A stretch of 26,417 nucleotides of DNA from Chersky-806 sp036502405. Lineage in GTDB: Bacteria; Actinomycetota; Acidimicrobiia; IMCC26256; JAENVU01. The position numbers were made by a program, and so were the translations under genes. Numbering within the stretch: the first letter of the stretch is position 1; the number at the start of each line of letters is the position of its first letter. Location: contig DASXYP010000100.1 of NCBI GenBank assembly GCA_036502405.1, positions 1 through 26,417 of the forward strand, in the 5' to 3' direction. The notes under the pieces are model-generated. The model was not told the origin of the DNA. It saw nothing but the letters and a program-made list of their open reading frames with translations, and searched no databases. This document shows, piece by piece, positions 15,891 to 23,980 of the stretch.

Positions 15891-16928
15891 TCACTGCCCG
15901 AGGCGCTGGGCGACGAAGCGGCCGACCTCGGCGATCGTGTCCTTCGAGGCATCGGCCCACGGCATCAGGATCTCGTAGACGTGGAAGAGGAACGGGGCTT
16001 CGAAGGTGTCCACGGTGACGCCCGCGTCCTTGAGCTTGCCGATGAACTCGACGATCTCGTCGCGGAACATCTCCTCGCCGCCGTAGGCGACGAACGTGTC
16101 CGGGAAGCGCTGCACGTCGGCGTAGACGACCGACACCCGTGGATCCTTCGGGTCGGCACCCGCGAGGTACTGGAGCACGGGGATCTCGTCGGGCAGGACG
16201 TCGTGCTCCGCGTTCGCGGTGACCGACGGCTCGCCCATGACGAGGTCGACCTCGGGGGAGAACAGGATCGCACCCGCCGGCTCGGGGAGGTGCTGGGCGC
16301 GGGCGTCCTCGAACAGGGAGGTTGCGAGGCCACCGCCGCCGGAGTCGCCGGCCACGAAGAGCTCCGAGCGCGGCCGACCGTCGTCGAGCATCGCCTGGAA
16401 CACCTGCATCGCGTCGTCGAGGCCCGCCGGGAACGGGAACTCCGGGGCGAGCCGGTAGTCCACGATGAACAGGTCACAGCCGATCGCGCGCACGAGCTCG
16501 GCGGTGAACATCGAGTACATCCACGGCGTCGTCGCGAGGTACCCGCCGCCGTGGAGGTAGATGATCGTGGCGCAGGGGCGGCCCGCGGGCCGGACCCAGA
16601 CGCCCGGGATGCCTCCGACCTCGGCGTCGCTCACCGTCACGCCGTCACGGGTCGCGATCGGACGCAGCACCGCGCGGCACAGGTCGTCGAGGAACTTCTC
16701 CAACGACCGCAGTCGCGGCGTGGGGAGCGTCAGCGCGTAGCTGAGCAGCGTCTTGATGATCTCGCGGACGCTCTCGTGGATGGTGTTGTCCATCAACGAC
16801 TCGGGACCGCGCCAGGGCTGGTGCATCGGGAGCGTCGCCATCGTCGTTGCCATGCGCGCGCCCAGCTCGGCGAGCGTGATCGCGGTCTCGGGCATCGGCG
16901 CGGTCTTCACGCCCGGCCGGTCGGCCAT
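15891..16928 (-). CDS. Alpha/beta hydrolase, hormone-sensitive-lipase (HSL) type esterase
   Basis: A 345-residue esterase. It has the HSL oxyanion motif YLHGGGY (124-130), nucleophile Ser196 in GDSGGGG and His316 in FLFHVYE. The acid position reads GGEEMFRDE, so Glu286 appears to replace the more common Asp, a variant known in this family. The first 100 residues form a cap/N-terminal helical region. It would hydrolyse a short acyl, lipid or sterol ester in the cytoplasm. ATG 16928 is 11 bp after the sulfotransferase-like stop and gives a normal start; an in-frame GTG two codons earlier is possible. It is the last gene of a minus-strand run. Confidence 0.9.
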   Translation of the reverse strand: MADRPGVKTAPMPETAITLAELGARMATTMATLPMHQPWRGPESLMDNTIHESVREIIKTLLSYALTLPTPRLRSLEKFLDDLCRAVLRPIATRDGVTVSDAEVGGIPGVWVRPAGRPCATIIYLHGGGYLATTPWMYSMFTAELVRAIGCDLFIVDYRLAPEFPFPAGLDDAMQVFQAMLDDGRPRSELFVAGDSGGGGLATSLFEDARAQHLPEPAGAILFSPEVDLVMGEPSVTANAEHDVLPDEIPVLQYLAGADPKDPRVSVVYADVQRFPDTFVAYGGEEMFRDEIVEFIGKLKDAGVTVDTFEAPFLFHVYEILMPWADASKDTIAEVGRFVAQRLGQ

Positions 16929-16939
16929 GACCACGGCGG

Positions 16940-17578
16940 TCAGCCCGCCTCGTCGAGCCCGGCCATCTGGCGGAACTCGTCGGTCGTGTTGACGTGCGGG
17001 TAGGGCGCGTCGGGGACCGGCAGGTCGAGCGCGGCACACAGCGGGCCCCAACCGTCGCCGGGGTGCCACTCGACGAGGCGGTCGGCGGGGATCGCGGCGC
17101 GGACTGCGTCGTTGTGCTCCTCGTACGCGGCCTTTGCGGTTGCCTCGTCCTGCCAGCCCGGCGTGAACCGCACGTCGAAGAGCTCGAAGATCATCTGGCG
17201 CTCGACCGCGACCGGGCTCCCAGCCGGCGGCTCGCGCACGATGGCCGGGAAGATCGTCTGGCTCGCGCTCTTCCACCACCCGTCCGTGTCGCGCGTCGAG
17301 AGCAGCACGGGCGCATCCGGGAACGCAGCGCTGAGCTCGCGCCAGAAGCCTGCGACCGGCCAGTCGACCGCGGCGCGGTAGTCGGCGAACACCTCGTTCC
17401 AGTCCGGGAGGTCGCCGTCGACCGCGTCCCGCCACATCGTGGCCGCCTCGGGCCGGCCGAAGACCTCCATCATGTGGTAGCAGGGGCCGTCGAGCAGCTG
17501 CTCGAGCGCGGCCTTCAACGAGGTGGTGCCGGTGCGTCCGAGTCCCGCGCCGACGAGTTGGAGTCCCATCGCGGTCAT
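16940..17578 (-). CDS. Sulfotransferase-family P-loop protein
   Basis: A 212-residue protein beginning MTAMGLQLVGAGLGRTGTTS. GLGRTGTTSLKAAL (12-25) is the 5'-phosphosulfate-binding loop, and LLSTRDTDGWWKSA matches the 3'-phosphate-binding strand and Arg of the actinobacterial sulfotransferase group (PF17784-like). Members are presumed to transfer sulfate from PAPS to a hydroxyl or amine, though few have been tested and some may not be sulfotransferases. The ATG overlaps the stop of the ZIP-like gene (ATGA), so the two are translationally coupled. A second ATG three codons later is possible. Confidence 0.82.
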   Translation of the reverse strand: MTAMGLQLVGAGLGRTGTTSLKAALEQLLDGPCYHMMEVFGRPEAATMWRDAVDGDLPDWNEVFADYRAAVDWPVAGFWRELSAAFPDAPVLLSTRDTDGWWKSASQTIFPAIVREPPAGSPVAVERQMIFELFDVRFTPGWQDEATAKAAYEEHNDAVRAAIPADRLVEWHPGDGWGPLCAALDLPVPDAPYPHVNTTDEFRQMAGLDEAG

Positions 17579-18279
17579 GCCCCCAGCGTGGTCAGAAATG
17601 CGAGCAGCGCGAAGCCGAACACGAACGCGAGCCCGATCGGCTCCTTCCCGTCGGCGTACGCCGTGGGCATCATCACAGATGCGAGCATCGTGAGGATGGT
17701 CCCCGCCGCGAACGCCTGGACGGCACCCAGGATGTAGGCCGAGGCATCGCCGAGGACCGCGTAGCCCAGGGCCGCGGCGACCCCGCCCGCCGCCGCGATG
17801 GCGACCCACAGCACCAGGATCCGGCGGGTCGGCCACCCGGCCCGCATGAAGCCGGGCGTGGACGCCATGCCCTCGGGCAGGTTGGAGAGCAGGACGGCGA
17901 CGACCATCGCGCCGCTCACGGTCGCGCCGGAGATCAGCGAGATGGCGATCGCGACGGACTCGGGCACACCGTCGAGCAGCGCGCCGAGCGCGATGCCGGT
18001 CGACGCGTGCTCCCCGGCCGGCGCGCGCCGGGCCACCGCGCGATCGGCGAGGAAGAACGTGAGCGCACCGACTGCGATCCACAGACCGGTGCGCGCACCG
18101 CCGGCCTCCTTGTACGCCGGCACGGAGAGCTCGAAGGCGGCTGCGGCGACCAGCGTCCCGGCGCCGAACCCGGTGATCAGACCGAGCAGGCGCCGCGGGA
18201 CGGCAATCCGCAGCGCGATCCACGCGCCGAGGACCAACGACGCCTGGCCGAGCAACCCCCAGAGTCCGGCCTCGAGCAC
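17575..18279 (-). CDS. ZIP-family-like divalent metal transporter
   Basis: A 234-residue membrane protein with about seven to eight hydrophobic helices and a GTG start (GTG CTC GAG). The paired ZIP metal-site segments are present in altered form: LLDGVPESVAI (101-111) and LLSNLPEGMAS (130-140). Canonical ZIP/ZupT proteins have HN-P-EG in both places. Here the histidines are Asp103 and Ser132, while Glu107, Asn133 and Glu136 remain. A ZIP subgroup with this pattern appears in other bacteria, so function may be kept with changed metal preference. It heads the coupled unit with the sulfotransferase-like gene. A permease of other ions is the alternative. Confidence 0.8.
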   Translation of the reverse strand: MLEAGLWGLLGQASLVLGAWIALRIAVPRRLLGLITGFGAGTLVAAAAFELSVPAYKEAGGARTGLWIAVGALTFFLADRAVARRAPAGEHASTGIALGALLDGVPESVAIAISLISGATVSGAMVVAVLLSNLPEGMASTPGFMRAGWPTRRILVLWVAIAAAGGVAAALGYAVLGDASAYILGAVQAFAAGTILTMLASVMMPTAYADGKEPIGLAFVFGFALLAFLTTLGA

Positions 18280-18401
18280 CGGGCCACGCTAACGGCTGTC
18301 GTGGCGCGCGACGCCGGACCGTCACCGAGGGCCGCCTGCGGATCACGTCGGTCGACATCAGCCGCTTCCAGGGGTCGGCCGAGCGCCCGCTCCGAGTCGC
18401 T

Positions 18402-20150
18402 TCAGGGCAGGACCGGCAGGAGCAGCCGGGACGACGAGCGGACGCTCGCGCGCGACGCGGGCTCGGCAGGTTGATGGCGGAAGCCGAGGATCGTCGGCGC
18501 GGAGGGAGCTCGATCGTCGCTGGTGATCACGAGCCCGATCCGGTGTCCGGCTACGAAGCGGTGCGCGTGCGGCACCAGCGGGATGCGGTACGAGACGACC
18601 TCGTTCGGTACGACCGCGACCGGTTCCCGACAGGGCAGCACCGGCGCGCCGTAGCGGCTCGCGGCTTCGTCGACCGTCCGCAGGCCGGCCCGCAGCCACC
18701 CCGCGGTGATCGTGCGGGCGCGTCCGTCCTCGGCCACGTCGAGCAGGGTGACGAGCCACCCGCCGTCCGCCGTGCTCAGGCTCGCGTCGAGGCGCAGCTC
18801 GATGTCACCCACGACGTCGAGGTCGGCCGGCAGCGGGAGCGACTCCCATTGCAGGTGCGAGGGGAGGAACGACGGGTTCACGTCCGGCCCCGGTCGGAAG
18901 CCGTCGGTGACGCAGAGGTAGTCGCGGGTGCCGGGAGAGCCCTCGACGGGGTCGAGGAGCGCGTCCCAGCGCAGCGCGAGCTCGCGCGACGTGGCCTCGG
19001 GTGGCGGCCACGCCGACGCGGTGCGCCAGTCCTCCGCGCCGCCGAGCCAGTAGCGGATCGGCGGGCCGTCGGTGATCCCGGTGTCGACACCCTTGAGCCA
19101 GTGGTCGAACCAGGCCAGGGCCTCGACGTGCAGGCTCTCCCACGGCCAGGTCACGCCGTAGGCGCCGAGCACGCCGACGCGCACCCGCGGGTTGTCGGCC
19201 AGGGCGCGCTGCGCCGCGAACGTCCCGGCGAGATGGAGCGGTGCGTGATCCCACTCGCCCCCGAGGTACACCGGGATGTCGACGTCCGCGAGCCGGGGGA
19301 GGAGGTTCCGCTCGTCCCAGAACGCGTCGCGCCGTGGATGCTCCACGCACGCGGCGACGCGCAGGTGGTCCCACGGCTCCGGCTCGTACCGCGACTGCAT
19401 GAACGAGCGGAACGCCGCGAGCGTTGCCACCCCGTTGAGCTGGTCCAGGCGCGACCGGTCCTTCTGGGCCGCCAGCCCCTTGCGCAGGGCCGCGAGCACC
19501 TTCCCGCGCCACAGCCCGGCGTGCGGGCCGGCCGCGACGCCGACCGCGGTCAGCCAGGACGAGACGTACGTCTCGTTCAGCAGGCCGTGGTGCCAGACCA
19601 GCTCGTACAGGTCAGCGGTCGCATCGACGGCGAAGATCGTCTCGAGGTGCGGCGGGTGCTCCGTCGCCGCCTCGAGCTGGGTCATCGCGAAGTACCCGGC
19701 ACCGACCATGCCGACGCGACCGTCGGACCACGGTTGGGTCGCGGCCCACTCGACGAGATCGTGCAGGTCGTTGCGCTCGGTCTGGTCGAACCAGGTGAAC
19801 GTGCCGTCCGACCCACCGGTGCCCCGCAGGTTCGCGACGACGTGCACGTAGCCCCGCGAGACGAAGAAGTCGCTGGCGCCCGCCTCGATGAAGCCCATCG
19901 GCGCGCCGAGGTCCTGGAGCTGGCGCGGGTAGCACGACGCGGACACGAGCACCGGGTACCTCTCGTCGACGTCGGGGCGGAACACGTCCGCCAGGAGTCG
20001 GACGCCGTCGCGCGTCGTGATCGGGACGTCGTCGTCGCGGGCGATCCCGTAGCGCGGCTCGGAGAGGTTGCGGTAGCCGCGCCCGGTGGTCTGCGGCCCG
20101 TCGAGCGGTCGCTCGCCGGGCGGCAGCGCCGGGTCGCCTCTCCTCGGCAT
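18402..20150 (-). CDS. CocE/NonD (peptidase S15-like) hydrolase homologue with degenerate active site
   Basis: A 582-residue protein with the CocE/NonD layout: an alpha/beta-hydrolase core (about 35-365; DGVRLLADVFRPD, VVANLRGTGGSDG, WFDHWLKGVDTG) and a C-terminal jelly roll (about 385-582; VGDIELRLDASLSTADGGW). The nucleophile elbow, GxSYxG in active members, reads GAGYFAMTQ (150-158), with Gly152 (codon GGG) in the Ser position. The acid Asp301 in GGEWDHAPLHL remains, but the usual GPWxH histidine segment reads GAYGVTWP (329-336). The frame is intact and codon use normal, so this looks like a maintained non-catalytic or re-purposed protein, not a decaying gene. AGGAG lies 5 bases before ATG 20150. 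It sits 75 bp downstream of the acyl-reductase-like gene. Confidence 0.88.
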   Translation of the reverse strand: MPRRGDPALPPGERPLDGPQTTGRGYRNLSEPRYGIARDDDVPITTRDGVRLLADVFRPDVDERYPVLVSASCYPRQLQDLGAPMGFIEAGASDFFVSRGYVHVVANLRGTGGSDGTFTWFDQTERNDLHDLVEWAATQPWSDGRVGMVGAGYFAMTQLEAATEHPPHLETIFAVDATADLYELVWHHGLLNETYVSSWLTAVGVAAGPHAGLWRGKVLAALRKGLAAQKDRSRLDQLNGVATLAAFRSFMQSRYEPEPWDHLRVAACVEHPRRDAFWDERNLLPRLADVDIPVYLGGEWDHAPLHLAGTFAAQRALADNPRVRVGVLGAYGVTWPWESLHVEALAWFDHWLKGVDTGITDGPPIRYWLGGAEDWRTASAWPPPEATSRELALRWDALLDPVEGSPGTRDYLCVTDGFRPGPDVNPSFLPSHLQWESLPLPADLDVVGDIELRLDASLSTADGGWLVTLLDVAEDGRARTITAGWLRAGLRTVDEAASRYGAPVLPCREPVAVVPNEVVSYRIPLVPHAHRFVAGHRIGLVITSDDRAPSAPTILGFRHQPAEPASRASVRSSSRLLLPVLP

Positions 20151-20225
20151 CGCTGCTCCTCGTCGTCGACGGCGCCCTTGGCCTCCGGCCGCCGGGTTGC
20201 GCCCTCTGGTCGGCCGGGGGTGGCC

Positions 20226-21380
20226 TCAGGTTCCGGTCGCGTCGAGCGCGGCCCGGGAGCGGCGGGCACCGACGGCCTCGCGCTTCTGGTCGAAGTGCAC
20301 GACGCTGAGCGACGCGAGGTCCTCCTCGGTGATGCGGATCGCGTCGGGTGGGGTGCCGTTGTCCCGGGCCCGGATGAAGCGCTTGTCGTTGCGGAGGTAC
20401 GGCCGGTAGAAGTCGAGCGCGTCGTCGAGGAGCGCGTCGTACTCGCCGAGGAGCGCGCGATCCTCGACGAGGTCGAGCCGGAGCCGGTCGATCGACGTCT
20501 CGGGACCGATGCGCGCCCGCTCGATGGTGATCGGGAAGGGGTTGGTGAGATGGAAGAACCGACCCGGGTCCGCGCCGTCGGCGAGCTCGATCGCCTCGGT
20601 CACGAGCACGTCGATCGGCACGAGGTTGAGCGACGAGTGCGGCTCGACGAACAGCCGCACCCGGTGGCGGTCCAGGTACCCGTCCTCCTGGCGCTCGATC
20701 AGCCGGCAGAAGCGCTCGAGGCCGCGCAGGAAGCCGTAGTAGCCGCTGTCCGAGCACGACCGGTAGGTCGACAGGTTGCCGACCACGATCGACGGTCGCA
20801 TGATGCGCACCCGTTCGAAGCGCGACGCCTGCGCGAGGACGATGTCCTCACCGAGCCGCTTCGACGCCTCGTACCAGTTGTTCGGCTCGAAGGTCGTGTC
20901 GAAGGGCTCCTCGGGTACGTCGCCGACGCGCAGGCCGGCGACGTACGCGGTGCTGATGTGGTTGAGCACCGGGATGCCGAGCCCGGCGACGGTCTCGACC
21001 ATGTGCGCGGTGCCGTCGACGTTCGTCGCCATGATCTCGCTCTTGTGCTTGTCCTCGTAGCGGAGCGACGCCGCGGTGTGCCACATCTCGTCCGGGAGAT
21101 CCTCGGCCAGCCGGGCCCGGTCCTCCGGGGCGAGCCCGAGCCCGGGCGTCGCGATGTCACCCGCGAGCGCGACGAGGCGAGGGAGCAGCTCCTCGACGCC
21201 GTCGTCCATGCCGGCCGCGTCCGCCGCGGCGCGCACGGCCCGGTGCAGGCGGTCGGTCACGTCGCCGCGCGGCCGGACCACGCAGTAGACGCGCTCGCGG
21301 TCCGCGCGCAGGAGCTCGAGGGCGAGGCTGCTGCCCAGGAACCCGGTGGCGCCCGTGAGCAAGGCAGTGCGTGAGGTCAT
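20226..21380 (-). CDS. NAD(P)-binding fatty acyl-CoA reductase / thioester reductase-like protein
   Basis: A 384-residue extended SDR of the NAD_binding_4 (male-sterility/fatty acyl reductase) type. Visible are LLTGATGFLGSSLALELL (7-24), HISTAYVAG (141-149) with Ser143, and the Tyr170/Lys174 pair in WYEASKRLGE. MRPSIVVG and SLNLVPIDVLV are typical of the family. Members reduce acyl thioesters to aldehyde or alcohol, or act as sterol/lipid dehydrogenases. ATG 21380 is preferred, with a GAGAGG site upstream and a standard N-terminus; the frame stays open to 21563, but that would run into the opposite gene's promoter. It is divergent from the acyltransferase-AGPS fusion, so it may supply fatty alcohol to it. 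Reduction of acyl/alkyl-DHAP is an alternative. Confidence 0.82.
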   Translation of the reverse strand: MTSRTALLTGATGFLGSSLALELLRADRERVYCVVRPRGDVTDRLHRAVRAAADAAGMDDGVEELLPRLVALAGDIATPGLGLAPEDRARLAEDLPDEMWHTAASLRYEDKHKSEIMATNVDGTAHMVETVAGLGIPVLNHISTAYVAGLRVGDVPEEPFDTTFEPNNWYEASKRLGEDIVLAQASRFERVRIMRPSIVVGNLSTYRSCSDSGYYGFLRGLERFCRLIERQEDGYLDRHRVRLFVEPHSSLNLVPIDVLVTEAIELADGADPGRFFHLTNPFPITIERARIGPETSIDRLRLDLVEDRALLGEYDALLDDALDFYRPYLRNDKRFIRARDNGTPPDAIRITEEDLASLSVVHFDQKREAVGARRSRAALDATGT

Positions 21381-21544
21381 CGATGGCCTCTCGGGGGGTC
21401 GGACACCCAGGAACATAGTGCTCCACCGTTTCGGAACGCCGCCGGAGGGCAGTAGTCGCGCGAAGTCCGGTGGTCGCCCTCCGGAGATCGTCGGCATGGA
21501 GAGGTGTTGGCTCGTGCGGTCCCGGGCATGAGAGTCTGGTCGCA
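21381..21544. promoter_or_regulatory. Divergent promoter region between the acyl-reductase-like and acyltransferase-AGPS genes, with inverted repeat
   Basis: This 164-bp region separates two divergent starts. It holds a perfect 9-bp inverted repeat, CCGGAGGGC (21442-21450) and GCCCTCCGG (21476-21484), near its middle. A TATGTT sequence on the minus strand (21417-21412) could be a -10 for the reductase-like gene. A shared operator would coordinate both genes, but binding is inferred from position only. Confidence 0.4.
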
Positions 21545-23965
21545 ATGCGAGAGGGCGCCCCACCCGAGCAGGAGAGCTCCGAGTCGACGGACCGGATGTC
21601 TCTGTCGCGCCGCGCCGTCGCCTTCGGCTTCGAGGCGTTCGCGCGCTCGGTGTTCCGGGCCTACATCACGCTCGAGGTCCGGGGCCGGGACAAGCTGCCC
21701 GAGGGCGGGTACGTCGTCGTCAGCAACCACGCGTCCCACCTCGACTCGATCGTGCTCATGCACGTCGCCGGCGGCGGCTTCCGGCGGTTCCACCTCGCCG
21801 CGGCCGGCGACTACTTCTTCGGCTCCGCGATGGCCGAGGCCGCGGGCCGCAAGCCGTCGCGCTTCGGCCTGCTGCTGCGCAACGCGCTGCGGCTCGAGCC
21901 GATGCCGGTCCGACAGCTCGGCGAGACCGCCGAGCGCCGCGCCGTCCGCCAGCACGCGTTCGCGCGGCTCGGCGCGTCGTGTCAGGCCGGTGACGTCGTC
22001 GTGTTCTTTCCCGAGGGGGGCCGATCGCCGGACGGGCAGATGAAGCGGTTCCGCGGCGGGATCGACGAGCTCGGTGCACAGTTCGACGGGCCGATCCTGC
22101 CGATGCACATCGACGGGGCGTACGCGTCGTGGCCGAAGGGCAGGCGGTGGCTGCGCCGGGGCACGGTCACCGTCGAGGTGGGCGACCCGATGTACGCGGC
22201 CGCGCCGGCCGAGCCGGGCGTCAAGCCGATCCGGCTCGCCAAGCGGTTGGAAGCGGAAGTCCGGAAGCTCGGCGGAGTGCCGAGCGGCAAGGAGCGTCAG
22301 ATGGTGCAGCACATGAAGTGGTGGGGGTGGGGCGACGAGCAGGTGGCGTTCACCCACGAGGACAAGCCCGACCTGGTGCCGTTCGTGCGCGAGAAGATCG
22401 GGATCGACCTCGACGGGCCGCGCGACGCGGTGATCGACTTCGGGTCCTTGGCGATCGACGCCCCGATCGTGAGCGACGGGTTCCGCGACGCTCTCGCCGA
22501 CGTGCTCAAGCCCGATCAGATCACCTCCGATCCGATGGAGCGCGTCGTCCACACCTACGGCAAGAGCCTGCGCGACCTGCTGCGCGTCCGGCGGGGAGAC
22601 CTCGGTCGCCTGCCGGACGTGATCGTGTACCCCGAGCACGAGGACGATGTCGTCGCGATCATGTCCGCGGCGCTCGGTCACGACGTGGTGGTGATCCCCT
22701 TCGGCGGCGGTACCAACATCGCCGAGAGCCTCGAGCCGCCGCGCGGCGAGACGCGCACGGTCCTGTCCGTCGACATGCGGCGGATGGACGCGGTGATCGA
22801 GATCGACGACGTGGCGCGCCTCGCCCGTGTCCAGGCCGGGGTGCTCGGCCCGCGCCTCGAGGAGCAGCTGAACGCGCGTGGCTGGACGTTCGGTCACTTC
22901 CCCGACAGCTTCACGTACTCGACGCTGGGAGGCTGGATCGCGACGCGCTCGTCGGGCATGCAGTCGGACAAGTACGGCGACATCGCCGAGATCACGACCG
23001 GGCTCCGTGCCGTGACGCCCGCGGGCGTGCTCGTGACGCGCCCGGTGCCGTCGAAGTCGACGGGGCCTGACGTGAACCAGATGATGCTCGGCAGCGAGGG
23101 TCGGCTCGGGATCATCACGGAGGCGACGGTGCGGGTGCACCGCGCGCCGGAGAACCGCAAGATCCTCGGCTACCTGTTCCCGGACTGGTACGACGCGCTC
23201 GCGGCCATGGGCGAGATCGCCGAGAGCGAGGCGTCACCGTCGGTGACCCGGGTGGCGGATCCCCACGAGACCCAGTTCTCGTTCGCTACGAAGAAGCCCG
23301 GCAACCTGGTCGACAAGTACTCGTCGGTCGCGCTGAAGGAGTTCCTCGGCCGGGTCAAGCACTACGACATGGACAAGGCTTGCCTCGGGTTCATCGGCTA
23401 CGAGGGCACGGACAAGCACGTGAAGCTGCAGCGCAAGCTGGTGGGCGACATCGTGTCGCGCCACAACGGGATCTGCATCGGGTCGAGCCCGGGCGAGCTC
23501 TACGACCAGAAGAAGTTCGACACGCCGTACATCCGTGACCACCTGCTCGCGTACGGCGCGCTCGCCGACGTCTCGGAGACGTCCGCGTCCTGGAGCGTCC
23601 TGCCCAAGCTGTACGACGGCGTGATCGAGGCCGCCGAGAAGGCGTTCGCAGAGCTCGAGGTGCAGGGCTGGATCATGTGCCACCTCTCGCACTCGTACCA
23701 CTCGGGTGCGTGCCTCTACTTCACGTTCGCGTTCAAGGGCTCGGACCGCTCGGACGTGCTCGACCAGTACGGCGCGGTGAAGCGCGCGATCCAGCAGGCC
23801 TTCATCGACGAGGGCGGGACGCTGTCGCACCACCACGCGGTCGGGCTCGCACACGCGCCCTGGCTCGAGCAGGACATCTCACCCGCGGGGGTCGGCATGA
23901 TCCGCGCGCTCTTCGACGGCATCGACCCCAACCACCAGCTGAACCCGGGAAAGATCGTCGACTGA
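21545..23965 (+). CDS. PlsC-type acyltransferase fused to alkyldihydroxyacetonephosphate synthase (AGPS)
   Basis: One uninterrupted 806-residue frame carries two enzymes. Residues about 40-245 form a glycerolipid acyltransferase with NHASHLDS (61-68; His62/Asp67 of the HX4D motif), FPEGGRSPDG (155-164) and LPMHIDGAYASWP. Residues about 255-806 are a full-length AGPS. They begin KWWGWGDEQVAF; have the FAD-loop PFGGGTN (385-391) and GHFPDSFTYSTLGGW (450-464); and end with the active-site Tyr718 in SHSYHSGACLYFTF and the His cluster HHHAVG (762-767). AGPS swaps the acyl group of acyl-DHAP for a fatty alcohol, making the ether bond; the acyltransferase half could make acyl-DHAP. ATG 21545 was chosen; ATG 21596 would remove 17 residues without affecting either domain. 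Acyl acceptor (DHAP or lysophosphatidate) is not proven. Confidence 0.93.
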   Translation: MREGAPPEQESSESTDRMSLSRRAVAFGFEAFARSVFRAYITLEVRGRDKLPEGGYVVVSNHASHLDSIVLMHVAGGGFRRFHLAAAGDYFFGSAMAEAAGRKPSRFGLLLRNALRLEPMPVRQLGETAERRAVRQHAFARLGASCQAGDVVVFFPEGGRSPDGQMKRFRGGIDELGAQFDGPILPMHIDGAYASWPKGRRWLRRGTVTVEVGDPMYAAAPAEPGVKPIRLAKRLEAEVRKLGGVPSGKERQMVQHMKWWGWGDEQVAFTHEDKPDLVPFVREKIGIDLDGPRDAVIDFGSLAIDAPIVSDGFRDALADVLKPDQITSDPMERVVHTYGKSLRDLLRVRRGDLGRLPDVIVYPEHEDDVVAIMSAALGHDVVVIPFGGGTNIAESLEPPRGETRTVLSVDMRRMDAVIEIDDVARLARVQAGVLGPRLEEQLNARGWTFGHFPDSFTYSTLGGWIATRSSGMQSDKYGDIAEITTGLRAVTPAGVLVTRPVPSKSTGPDVNQMMLGSEGRLGIITEATVRVHRAPENRKILGYLFPDWYDALAAMGEIAESEASPSVTRVADPHETQFSFATKKPGNLVDKYSSVALKEFLGRVKHYDMDKACLGFIGYEGTDKHVKLQRKLVGDIVSRHNGICIGSSPGELYDQKKFDTPYIRDHLLAYGALADVSETSASWSVLPKLYDGVIEAAEKAFAELEVQGWIMCHLSHSYHSGACLYFTFAFKGSDRSDVLDQYGAVKRAIQQAFIDEGGTLSHHHAVGLAHAPWLEQDISPAGVGMIRALFDGIDPNHQLNPGKIVD

Positions 23966-23980
23966 GGCCCGGCGGGCTCG

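Noticed and set aside
20181..20221. Stem between the acyl-reductase-like and CocE genes, possible terminator
   Set aside because: Pairing depends on G-T wobbles that become mismatches in the minus-strand transcript; not distinguishable from chance in this GC content.
18471..21374. 967-codon plus-strand frame opposite the CocE and acyl-reductase-like genes
   Set aside because: Repetitive Arg/Val/Glu-rich translation without motifs; the minus strand encodes two recognisable full-length proteins.
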